From the NCBI GenBank assembly GCA_001304855.1, contig BBZN01000002.1, forward strand, positions 157,456 through 221,455: a stretch of DNA of 64,000 bases, in the 5' to 3' direction. Made by a program: the position numbers and the translations under genes. Every line of letters starts with the position of its first letter. The stretch's first letter is position 1. Of this stretch, positions 10,548 to 19,272 are shown one piece after another. A model generated the notes under the pieces. The model was not told where the DNA came from and made no database searches. It worked only from the letters and a program-made list of their open reading frames with translations. This stretch comes from Clostridia bacterium UC5.1-1D2. Its GTDB lineage: Bacteria > Bacillota > Clostridia > Lachnospirales > Lachnospiraceae.

Positions 10548-10775
10548 TCAGGCCTCCTTTTCGGCGGAAATTTCCTGCTCCAGAACGATTTCATAGCATA
10601 CTTTGGCGCCGGGGCATTTTTTGGCGGATTCCGGCGTTAAAATCTGAATCAGTCTCCATCCCCGGGCGGATTCGGTTGTGATGATTTCTTTGCATTTTTG
10701 GAAAATTTCGGTTTCATCGGTTTTAAGATCGCCGTCGAAGGGCACCTCCACAAATTTATAATTATATTTACCCAT
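10548..10775 (-). CDS. DUF4177 domain protein
   Basis: A 75-residue intact protein beginning MGKYNYKFVEVPF, with the DUF4177 pattern: short beta strands, then ARGWRLIQILTPE and an aromatic beta strand CYEIVLE. The family is of unknown function. AGGAGGGAGG precedes the ATG. It converges with the GTPase-NYN gene, whose stop is one base away, and is divergent from ybjQ. No signal peptide. Confidence 0.75.
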   Translation of the reverse strand: MGKYNYKFVEVPFDGDLKTDETEIFQKCKEIITTESARGWRLIQILTPESAKKCPGAKVCYEIVLEQEISAEKEA

Positions 10776-10961
10776 AATAAATACCTCCCTCCTTTTGTAT
10801 TAAACAGTATAAATCTCCGGGGCATAAAAATACTATTGGTATTTTTCAAACGGGTATAAAGATTATATAAGTAAAGCTTCTGTTGAAAGTTTGGGAGAAA
10901 CTGGTTATACTGATTGTATGAATATTCTGACAGCAGATAAGTGGAAGAAGGAGGGGTTGTG

Positions 10962-11272
10962 ATGATTATTGTCACTACAGAGACGGTTACAGGCAGAAAT
11001 CTGGCCACCATAGGGCTGGTGCGGGGCGCCAGTATCATGACGGTCCACGCAGGAAAAGATATTATGAACGGCTTTAAGACACTGGTGGGAGGGGAGCTGA
11101 CTTCCTACAATGAGATGATGGAAAAGGCCAGGGACTTGCCACGGAACGGATGATTGCCCAAGCCGAGGCTATGGGAGCGGACGCCATTGTGGCAGCCAGG
11201 TACAGCAGCAGCGCCGTCACCCAGGGGGCGGCGGAGGTCATGGCCTACGGCACCGCAGTCAAATTTATTTAG
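10962..11272 (+). CDS. UPF0145 (YbjQ) family protein
   Basis: About 103 residues. The start MIIVTTETVTGR and the middle LVRGASIMTVHAGKD match the YbjQ/UPF0145 family of pentameric heavy-metal-binding-like proteins of unknown role. One frame break near 11137 (GACTTGCC seems to lack one base) separates the first two thirds from the C-terminus, which reads IAQAEAMGADAIVAARY and ends GTAVKFI. AAGGAGG precedes the ATG. It appears to be a single-gene unit in front of the cobalamin riboswitch. Confidence 0.8.
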
Positions 11273-11394
11273 AGGATTTAAGGGAATGGCAATGCCGTTC
11301 CCTCAGGCGGGGCCCAGGGAAGGTGAAGATGGTATCTTCTTATAAAATAGCTTGCGTCATCTCCTTTGATGTAGTACAATAATGCAGACAATTA

Positions 11395-11600
11395 AATGGC
11401 ATAGAACGGTGCCCGGTAAACCATGTTGTTTACGGGGATAATAGGGAAATGAGTGAAAGTCTCATACGGTCCCGCCGCTGTAAGCGCTGAGACGAGCCGG
11501 AGAATCCACTGCACAGGAAGGTGCGGGAAGGGTGGCCGCGTCTGTGAAGCCTGAGTCAGAAGACCTGCCTTCTGTGCCCGCAATCCATTGATTACGAGTG
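11395..11600 (+). promoter_or_regulatory. Cobalamin (AdoCbl) riboswitch
   Basis: The B12 box AGTCAGAAGACCTGCC lies at 11554-11569, and the upstream core reads CGGTCCCGCCGCTGTAA (about 11468). The spacing and the GGTGCCCGG start fit the cobalamin riboswitch class. It is followed by an intrinsic terminator (11641-11689) and then by cobalt-transport genes, so bound cobalamin should stop transcription of the transporter. The 5' boundary is approximate. Confidence 0.93.
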
Positions 11601-11640
11601 ATAACCGGTGAATTGGGAGATGCATGGCTGGTATTCGTGC

Positions 11641-11689
11641 GCCCATTTTTAACTGATTATTTCATATTCAGTTGAGAATGGGCTTTTTT
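11641..11689 (+). terminator. Riboswitch-controlled intrinsic terminator
   Basis: GCCCATTTTTAACTGA (11641-11656) pairs with TTCAGTTGAGAATGGGC (11667-11683), followed by TTTTTT. It sits between the cobalamin riboswitch and cbiQ and is the likely expression switch. Confidence 0.85.
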
Positions 11690-11733
11690 GATCCGCCGGT
11701 GACAGAATATACGAGGCGAAAGGGGGGGGGGGG

Positions 11734-12515
11734 ATGGAGATGAGAGGGAGCCGTCATGTTTTTTCTATGGATTATTATGCATTCCGCTCCGGCCTTCTTT
11801 ATGCAGCGCCTGGGTTTAAGCTCTTTTTTGCAGTTTTGGCTATGGCCCTCTGCCTATGGGGAGATAACAACGGCGTATCCTGCTTTGTGATCCTTTCTGT
11901 GGCAGCGTTGAATATAAGAAAGAACAGGGTGGGATTGAAGGCGTATTTGCACCTTCTGGCAATTCCCGCCGCCTTTATTTTCCTGGGCTGCTGCGCCCTG
12001 GCGCTGGATGCGGGCTATGGCCTCATGGATGGTTTATCCGCATTACCAGGGAGAGCGCGGGGACGGGAATACGAGTGATGCTGCGCACTTTCGGGGCGGT
12101 GAGCGCCCTCTATTTTCTCACCCTCTCCACGCCTGCCGGGGAGGTGGTGCGCCTGCTGGGGAAGCTCCATGTGCCGGGGATTGTTACAGAGCTTATGTAT
12201 CTGATTTACAGGTACATATTTATAATGATGGATACCCAGGGCCGGATCCGCACAGCGGCGGAATCCAGGCTGGGGTACAGGGATTTTATAACCTCCTGCA
12301 AAACCTTCGGCGCCTCTCTGGGGAACCTGCTGGTGATCACTCTGAAGCGGTCCGGCGCGTATTATGACGCTATGGAATCCAGGGGATATGACGGGGAACT
12401 CCTTTTTATGGAGGAGGAGCGGCAGTTTAAAATCCGGTGGCTTCTCTGGGCTGGACTGTATGGGGCGGCAGGAGCGGGCCTTAAGCTTATAATGGAAAGG
12501 GGAGGATGGGTATGA
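11734..12515 (+). CDS. cbiQ: Cobalt ECF transporter T component CbiQ
   Basis: About 260 residues. This is the membrane coupling protein of the cobalt ECF transporter, linking the CbiO ATPase to CbiM. It has hydrophobic segments near the N-terminus (LFFAVLAMALCLWG, LLAIPAAFIFLGCCAL) and the family motifs around ELMYLIYRYIF and the ESRGYDG coupling region, which contacts the ATPase. A frame break near 12030 splits the gene. The ATG at 11734 is preceded by an unusual run of twelve G (11722-11733), which also supplies the ribosome binding site. The gene overlaps cbiO (ATGA). Confidence 0.88.
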
Positions 12516-13332
12516 GCGTGGAATTTATCTTACAGGCCAGGGGGCTGTCCTTTTCTTACCAGGAGGGGGAGCGGATCCTGGAGGACGTCAATGTGGACAT
12601 CGGAAGGGGTGAGCAAATCGCAGTGCTGGGGGCCAACGGAGCAGGTAAATCCACTTTTTTTCTCTGCTTGAACGGGTTTAAAACCTGAAAAGGAGATATT
12701 CTTCTCTGCGGGAAGAAAATAAAAAAGGAGATCTGAGGGAGCTGCGAACCAGGGTGGGAATTGTATTCCAGGATGCGGAAAGTCAGATTATCGCCTCCAC
12801 AGTCAGGGGAGAGGTTGCCTTTGGCCCCGTGAATTTGAGGCTTCCCCCGGAGGCGGTAAGAACAAGGACGGAGCGGGCTCTGGAATACATGAATATCCAG
12901 AAGCTGGCGGAGCGGCCGCCCCATTATTTAAGCGGCGGGGAGAAAAAACAGGTGACCATAGCCGATATCATAGCTATGGAACCGGAGGTGTTTATTTTTG
13001 ACGAACCCGGGGCGGCCCTGGATCCTGTGAACCAGGAACTGCTGGAGGAGGCCCTTGACAGGCTTTCCTGGGAGGGGAGGACGCTTATAGTGTCTACCCA
13101 TGACGTAGATTTTGCCTACCGGTTTGCAGACAGGATTCTGGTGTTTTCCCAGGGCCGTATTATCGGCGACGGAAAGCCGGAGGAGCTGTTCGCCAGGGAG
13201 GAGATACTGAAGGAGGCCCATCTGAAACAGCCGGTTCTGTATGAATTGGGGCAGGAGCTGAAGCGGAGGGGGATTCTGAGGGACAAATCCCGGTATCCCA
13301 GGTCTGTGGCCGAATTCGCAAAACTGCTTTAA
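12512..13332 (+). CDS. cbiO: Cobalt ECF transporter ATPase CbiO
   Basis: About 273 residues. ABC ATPase with Walker A GANGAGKST (about residue 40), Q-loop VFQDAE, signature LSGGEKKQV and Walker B VFIFDEP followed by a switch His in VSTHDVDFAYR. Family sequence around NGFK-P-E-KGDI is restored if an AAAA run near 12680 is one A too long and a later AAAA run is one A too short, so two opposite homopolymer errors are likely. I chose the ATG at 12512 because it overlaps the cbiQ stop and has GGGGAGG upstream. Confidence 0.88.
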
Positions 13333-13410
13333 AGGAGGGGAGACTTGCCCTTTGGATCTGCCTGCGCTGCATAAAGCAGTGCAGAAATAAATAAAAAAGG
13401 AGTAAGAATT

Positions 13411-14162
13411 ATGATTAGAAGGAACCATCTATTATTGAAACTGTCCATCCTGATTGCCTGTCTGTTTGCCGTTACGCCGGCAGCTTACGGAATGCACATT
13501 ATGGAAGGATACCTGCCTCCGGGCTACTGTGTGGGATGGGGCTTTATATCCCTGCCTTTTCTGGTCTGGGGGATGAAGGTAATTCAGAAGAAATTGAAGG
13601 AAAATAAGAGGAATATCACCCTCCTGGCCATGTCGGGCGCGTTTATTTTTGTGATCTCCTCCCTGAAGATCCCCTCTGTCACAGGCAGCTGCTCCCATAT
13701 GACGGGCACAGGCCTGGGCGCTCTCCTGTTCGGGCCCGGGCCTGTGGCTCTCCTGGGATTGATTGTGCTTGTATTCCAGGCCCTTCTGCTGGCCCACGGC
13801 GGGCTCACCACCCTGGGGGCAAACACATTTTCCATGGCTGTGGGGGCCCCTTTCTCACATTCGGGCTGTACCATCTGTGCAGGAAAATGAAGATGAACAA
13901 AAATGGGAGCATATTCCTGGCCGCCTGTCTTGGGGATCTGTTTACATACTGCATTACCAGTATCCAGCTGGCCCTGGCCTACCCTTCCCCCCAGGGCGGG
14001 GTGGCGGCGTCGGCCGTTAAGTTCCTGGGCGTTTTTGCCCCCACCCAGCTTCCGCTGGCTGTGGTGGAAGGAATCCTAACAGTGGTAATTATGATTACGC
14101 TGGAGACATATGCAAAGCCTGAGATGAAACTGGCTGGCTTTGAACAGGGGGTGCAGAGATGA
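13411..14162 (+). CDS. cbiM: Cobalt transporter substrate-binding protein CbiM
   Basis: About 250 residues. A signal peptide ([21 protein letters not shown]) ends just before [10 protein letters not shown], the mature N-terminus whose Met-His binds Co2+ in CbiM proteins. Later segments [19 protein letters not shown] and [14 protein letters not shown] are family hallmarks. One frame break lies near 13848 in a GGGGGCCCC stretch, after which the protein continues [11 protein letters not shown]. The stop overlaps the cbiN start (ATGA). The start has AAAAGGAG upstream, and cbiO ends 78 bases earlier. Confidence 0.9.
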
Positions 14163-14472
14163 GCAGAGAAAACAGACGGACGATTCTGGCGCTTTTGGTG
14201 ATAACGGCGGTTTTGGTGTTTGCACCGCTCTTTGCCCTGAAGGGGGCGGAGTTCGGCGGTTCAGACGATGCAGGCAGCGTGATGGCGGAGGAGATAGGGG
14301 GAGCCTATGAGCCTGGTTTACCCCTGTTCTGGAAACCATGGTGGGGGGAGAGCTTCCCGGAGAGGTTGAAAGCCTGCTGTTTTGCCTTCAGACAGGAATC
14401 GGCGTGGGAATCCTGGCATTTTTATGGGACGCATGGTGGAGCGGAAAAATGGGAGGACAGAAAAGAAGGTAA
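14159..14472 (+). CDS. cbiN: Cobalt transporter accessory protein CbiN
   Basis: About 105 residues. Small membrane protein with one N-terminal membrane helix (ILALLVITAVLVFAPLFAL), a periplasmic-type loop containing GGSDDAG and a second helix (GIGVGILAFLW). This is the CbiN layout; CbiN works with CbiM in Co2+ capture. A frame break near 14312 (one base missing before GGTTTACCCC) must be bridged. The C-terminal end is uncertain: without a further break the stop is at 14472, but another frame would carry it to 14564. It is the last gene of the riboswitch-controlled operon. Confidence 0.75.
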
Positions 14473-14624
14473 GAGGAAAGGATGAATCCGGGCGTAAAGA
14501 AAAATTAATAGGGTTGGATGTAAAAGTTAAAGATTTTTCGGCGGAAATAGGATATACTGGATGAAGAGACGGCGACGGTTCGGTCAATTTCCTGATGGAA
14601 AGGGAGAATGAAGGAGGGATACGC

Positions 14625-14891
14625 ATGATCACTGTATTTAACCGCAGGGAGCTGTTCAGTACTTATTCCATGGAGGCGCAGGCGAAAGTCAGAGACGCGC
14701 TCTGCCGCTTTGGCATCGATTATCTGGTGGACACCAGCTCCGGCATGGCGCGAAACTACGGGGCGGGTCCCATCGTCATTGACCGCTTCGGCACCGATCC
14801 TCTGAAAACCACGCAGTACCGGATTTTTGTGCGTAAGAAGGATTATGAGAAAGCGGCGGCGGCAGTCCAGGGCAAGCTGGAGGGAAATTGA
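14625..14891 (+). CDS. Small protein, DUF2007-like, function unknown
   Basis: An 88-residue intact protein starting MITVFNRRELFSTY. It consists of alternating strand-helix segments (REL..TYSMEAQAKVRDAL..FGIDYLVD) and ends KKDYEKAAAAVQGKLE. This resembles the small 'putative signal transducing' (DUF2007) fold, but I recognise it only by pattern. AAGGAGGG is placed eight bases before the ATG at 14625. A strong terminator follows at 14961. No membrane segment or signal is seen. Confidence 0.65.
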   Translation: MITVFNRRELFSTYSMEAQAKVRDALCRFGIDYLVDTSSGMARNYGAGPIVIDRFGTDPLKTTQYRIFVRKKDYEKAAAAVQGKLEGN

Positions 14892-14960
14892 CGGCAGCCG
14901 CGAGAATATTTGAGCCATGGTTATAAAAATGTATGCAAGAGAGATTTCCGGCGTACATAA

Positions 14961-15004
14961 AAATGATACGGAGAGCAAAGGAATGCGCTCCGTATCATTT
15001 TTTT
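14961..15004 (+). terminator. Intrinsic terminator
   Basis: AAATGATACGGAG (14961-14973) pairs perfectly with CTCCGTATCATTT (14988-15000) and leads into a T-run. It closes the unit ending with the small DUF2007-like gene. Confidence 0.85.
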
Positions 15005-15007
15005 GCC

Positions 15008-15067
15008 TTGACTTATTGGGAAAACAGGAGTAAAATTGTTGTCTGTTACAACTGTTGTATTATACAA
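15008..15067 (+). promoter_or_regulatory. Promoter and probable MarR operator
   Basis: TTGACT (15008-15013) and TAAAAT (15031-15036) are 17 bases apart. Just downstream are the palindromes GTTGTctgttACAAC (about 15038-15052) and TTGTATTATACAA (15055-15067). Their place over the transcription start suggests autorepression by the MarR-type regulator encoded next. Confidence 0.65.
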
Positions 15068-15088
15068 TGATTAGCGGGAGGTGCTGAG

Positions 15089-15526
15089 GTGAACCAGTAC
15101 ACGGGAATCTACCGCAGGTGCGAGCTTTCGTACATACGGTGCGAACTGGAAACATACGGGCTGCAGCCTTTGGAGGGTAAAATGTTGTTTTTTCTCAGAA
15201 GCAACTGCTGCACACAGGAGGAGATAGGCCAGCACTTTGATATAGACAAGGGGCGGACGGCAAGGGCCCTCTCGGAATTTGAGGAGAGAGGTCTTGTGTG
15301 CAGGAAGGTGAATGAGAAGAACAAACGGCAGAAGCTGGTTACGCTCACCCCTGAAGGGGAGCGGGTTGTCTCGGAGGCGGAAGCCATTTTCCGCAGGTGG
15401 GATGAAATCTGCTATGCCGGATTTACAGAGGAGGAGCGCAGGCTTCATCATGAGTTTGTAAAACGGATTGCTGAAAATGCAATGGAATACAGACACGGAC
15501 AAGGAGACGGTGATAATGGTAAATAA
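15089..15526 (+). CDS. MarR family transcriptional regulator
   Basis: A 145-residue intact winged-helix regulator. CTQEEIGQHFDIDKGRTARALSEFEERGLV (residues about 40-70) is the helix-turn-helix, and RKVNEKNKRQKLVTLTPEGERVV is the typical MarR wing with the LT.G. pattern. Translation starts at GTG (15089) with GGGAGGTGCTGAG upstream. Its 3' end overlaps the start of a MATE exporter gene, so it probably controls drug export. Palindromes in its promoter point to autorepression. Confidence 0.88.
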   Translation: MNQYTGIYRRCELSYIRCELETYGLQPLEGKMLFFLRSNCCTQEEIGQHFDIDKGRTARALSEFEERGLVCRKVNEKNKRQKLVTLTPEGERVVSEAEAIFRRWDEICYAGFTEEERRLHHEFVKRIAENAMEYRHGQGDGDNGK

Positions 15527-16873
15527 TCTGACAGAGGGCAAGCCTCTTAAACTTTTGTTTTTCTTTGCAGTTCCCATGGTGGTGGGGAATCTGTTCCAGC
15601 AGCTTTATAATATGGTGGATTCCATGGTAGTCGGCAGGTTTGTGGGGGAGGACGCCCTGGCTGCAGTAGGTTCCTCCTTCCCTGTTGTTTTCCTGTCCGT
15701 TGCGGTGGCGGCGGGCCTGTCTATGGGATGTACCGTAGTCATCTCCCAGTTTTTCGGAGCGGGAAAGATACGGGAGATGAAAGTGACCGTGTCCACAGCG
15801 CTGATTTCCCTGGGACTCATCGGCGTGCTGATTATGGGCGTCGGCGAGCTGGCCTCAGAGCCTCTCTTAAAACTTCTGGGGACGGATCCGGATATTATGG
15901 CGGATTCCCTTACATACCTGAGAATTTATTTTGGAGGAGCCCTGTTTCTCTTTTTATACAATTCCCTGAACGGTATCTACAACGCTCTGGGAGACAGCCA
16001 GACGCCTCTTAAGTTCCTTATGGTGTCCGCATTAACCAATATCGGCCTGGACTTGCTGTTTGTCATAAAATTTAATATGGGCGTGGCAGGCGTGGCCTGG
16101 GCCACCCTCATTGCCCAGGGGCTGTGCGCTTTTATCTCTTTCTTTGTGCTGGTGAGCCGGTTGAGGAGAATGGAGAATGAGGAGTCTGCAAGAGGAATCA
16201 AATTCTCCTTCTTTGACAAGTCTTCGGCAGAGCGCATTGCCAAGGTAGGGGTCCCCTCCATGCTTCAGCAGTCCATTGTCTCGCTGAGCATGATGATGAT
16301 GCAGGGCCTTGTGAATTCCTACGGAAAAGTGTTTGTGGCCGGATATACGGCCGCCACCAAGATAGACACCCTGGCCATGCTGCCTAACATGAACTTTTCC
16401 AACGCCATGTCCAGCTATACGGCCCAGAATATAGGCGCGGGCAAAACGGACCGGGTGAAGGAAGGGTATAAGGCGAGTATGTTTATGGTGGTTATATTCT
16501 CTCTGATCATCACCCTGCTTATATTCCTCTTCGGTCCTCAGCTTCTTGGCCTGTTTCTGGAGCAGGGGGAGGCGGGGGAGCGCTATGAGCTACGGCCTCA
16601 GCTATATGAAAACAGTGTCGCTGTTCTATATCCTCATGGGGGCGCTCTTTGTGGGGCAACGGCCTGCTGCGGGGAGCGGGAGATATGGGCGCATTTATGT
16701 TCAGCTCCATGGCCAATCTCTTTGCAAGGGTGATCATCGCCTATCTGCTGGCACATTTTATCGGAGAGAGCGCTATCTGGTGGTCGATCCCCACCGGCTG
16801 GGCCATTGGATTCCTGTTCTCCTTTGTGCGGGTGAGAAGCGGGAAATGGATGGCCAAAAGGCTGGTGGATTAA
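15516..16873 (+). CDS. MATE family efflux transporter
   Basis: About 452 residues. Twelve-helix multidrug/Na+ or H+ antiporter. PMVVGNLFQQLYNMVDSMVVG and the paired sequence GVPSMLQQS...ATKIDTLAMLPNM are MATE signatures of the two six-helix halves. Frame breaks near 16580 and 16648 (CTTTG looks one T too long) split the last third, which then reads GNGLLRGAGDMG and ends KRLVD. The start codon at 15516 lies inside the 3' end of the MarR gene (11-base overlap), so the two are translationally linked. Confidence 0.9.
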
Positions 16874-16919
16874 CGCCGTTTTAAAAGTTCCCGGCGTCTG
16901 CTGTCTACAGGCCCCGTTT

Positions 16920-19244
16920 TTACGGGGCTGTGGACAGAGACTCCAAATCGTATAGACGGGTGGCGTAATCCGGATAGTATCTTGTATCCTCGTCCAGATT
17001 GTGGCCGATAAAATCTGATTTAAGTCTGATTCCGCTTTCGTTTAGAAAATCCCCATAAAGAGTATAATCTTCCGTCTCCCTGGGCATGCGGACAGTGGAA
17101 GAATGTCCGCCTTCAAGGGAGAGATTCACCATTCTTCCGCTTACGGGTTTTACGTTCATCATAGCCGCCCTGCTGCGCAGATGATACAGCGCCTTTTCCT
17201 CCAGCCCCCTGGTCCTGAGCACATACATAGGGCGCCCTGAGCGGAATATTTCCTGGAAGGTCATAACGCTGGCTTTTTGACGGTCCCTGCTGACCATCAG
17301 GATGCTGTAATATCCTTCGCCGCCGGATTTAAGGCGGTACAGGGAGGCGTTCATCAGCATTCCCTCTGTTTTTTGTAATGCTGAATCTGCTCTTTGATAT
17401 CTTCCAGGTCCTCATGGCTCAGCTTCCGGGGATCCAGTTCGTAACCCAGAAGTCCGTAGGAAGCCGCCTCATATCTGGTGGAGATGGGCGTTTCCCGCAT
17501 TGTCTGGTGGTTGGGGACGGATGAAACATGGCAGCCCAGGACGCTTAAGGGATATCCATAGCTGTAATTCGTCTGAATCTGCATGCGCGAGAGGGCGTCC
17601 GAATTGTCGCTTGCCCAGAACTGAGGCATATAGCAAAGGATTCCCAGATCGGCCCGGTTGCCCCCTGAAGCGCAGCTCTCAAAGAGAATATCTGGAAAAC
17701 GCTTTGTCAGCCTGTCCAGCAAAGCATAGAGCCCCAGGATATAACGGTGGCCCGTTTCTCCCTGCCGTTCTTTATCCAGGAAGGGACTGTAGCAGTCGCT
17801 GATTCCCCGGTTCATATCCCACTTCACATAATCAACACCCGACGAGAAAATCCGGCAAAGGGCCTCGTAGAGATAGTCGGTTACCTCGGGGTTGCAGAGA
17901 TCCATAAGACGCTGGTTTCGCCCTTCGCTGTTGGGCTGCCCGGGAATGGAAAGGGACCAGTGGGGGTGAGCCCGGAAAATGTGGCTGTCCATGCTGACAG
18001 CCTCCGGCTCAACCCAGATTCCGAAGTCCATGCCCAGGCGGTGAATGCCGGAAGAAAGCGCTTCCAGCCCTCCTGGAAGCTTTTCCTTATTGCACACCCA
18101 GTCTCCCATGGAAGTCTTTGTGTTATTTCTTTCCCCAAACCATCCGTCATCCAGCACAAATAATTCCACGCCTAAATCCTTTGCGCAGGAAGCCATAGAC
18201 AGCAGCTTTTCCTCGGTGAAATTAAAGTAGGCGGCTTCCCAGCTGTTTAAAAGCACAGGCCTGGGTTTATGGGCCCACGCTCCCCTCACAATATAGCTGC
18301 GTATGAAGTTGTGAAAGTTGCGGCTGAGTCCCTCGAACCCTTCACAGGAGTAGCTGAGTACGGCTTCAGGCGCGTAAACCGTTCTTGGCCGTCCAGGGTC
18401 CACTGAATCCCTCGGGCTGTATGCCTGTGGAAAACGAAGGCGCTCCAGCTCTCCGCTCTGGGCGCATTCCCTGTGATTGCCGCTGTAGATCAGGTTGCTG
18501 CCGTATACTTCGCCGGCTGTCTCGGTGCAGTCCGGCCTGGAAAGCATCACAAAGGGATTGGCCCGGTTGCTGCTGAAGCCCACCCTGGTTTCATTCACAA
18601 CCGTCTTGCCTGCACAGGGGGTGACGGATTTGTGCATCTCGCTGGTCCAGCTGCCGTGAAAGCTGTGAGAAGATAACCGCTGTCCTCAAAGTCCAGCTGG
18701 GAGCTGAGGAGCTTTCGCAGAATTATGGGTTCGCTGCCTGTGTTTTCCAGTACGGCGCTGCGGGTGATGGCGTCGCAGCCTCGTAAACCGTATAGTAAAG
18801 CAATAATTTTACAGGCCTGCCGTTGGCTTCTTTTAAGGTGATTTTAAGAGAGGACTCTTTGCCGGAGGGAGGCAGGGCGGAGGGCAGGCCCGGGAGCTCC
18901 GGTTTTTCCGGCAGGATTTCCGCACAATCATAGATAAAGTCGCAGGTGCGTGAACCGTCCGGAAATTCCAGATCCATAAAGGGATCTCCGTAATCCCCTT
19001 TTCCCAGGGTGGAGATCTCTCCCCGAAGCAGCTCCATGCTCAGATTGGGGACGGAGGGAGCATAATTGATGGTGGCGCTTGGAAGGGAGCTGTGTTTCTG
19101 CTTCAATGCCTGCTCTGCATCCCTGCCTAAGCGGATCTTCTTTCCGTAATGCAAATGTTCCAGATGCTGGGCGTCCTCGATCCGGAAAATATAGCTGGTG
19201 TTTTTTGTGGTCAGATGAAACAATCTGCCTTCCTGTTTTATCAT
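16920..19244 (-). CDS. GH36 alpha-galactosidase
   Basis: About 774 residues, the usual size for GH36. It removes terminal alpha-galactose from raffinose-type or galactomannan oligosaccharides. The catalytic nucleophile Asp is in DYVKWDMNR and the acid/base Asp in ASDNSDALSR; LFESCASGGNR and VLDDGWFG are also family motifs. There is no signal peptide, so it acts in the cytoplasm. Frame breaks lie near 18780, 18640 and 17355. AGGAGG precedes the ATG at 19244. It follows the PrpR-like regulator by 28 bases on the same strand, so the two are probably co-transcribed and tied to the sugar-acid operon in the other direction. Confidence 0.9.
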
Positions 19245-19272
19245 GTTTTGCTGCTCCTCCTTGTGTTAAGTT

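Noticed and set aside
11392..11646. An 84-codon minus-strand frame over 11392-11646
   Set aside because: It overlaps the cobalamin riboswitch and has no start signal; the RNA structure explains the sequence.
16885..16935. Hairpin with arms GGCCCCG/CGGGGC between the MATE and GH36 genes as terminator
   Set aside because: The stem is good, but no T-run follows on either strand, so I do not call it a terminator.
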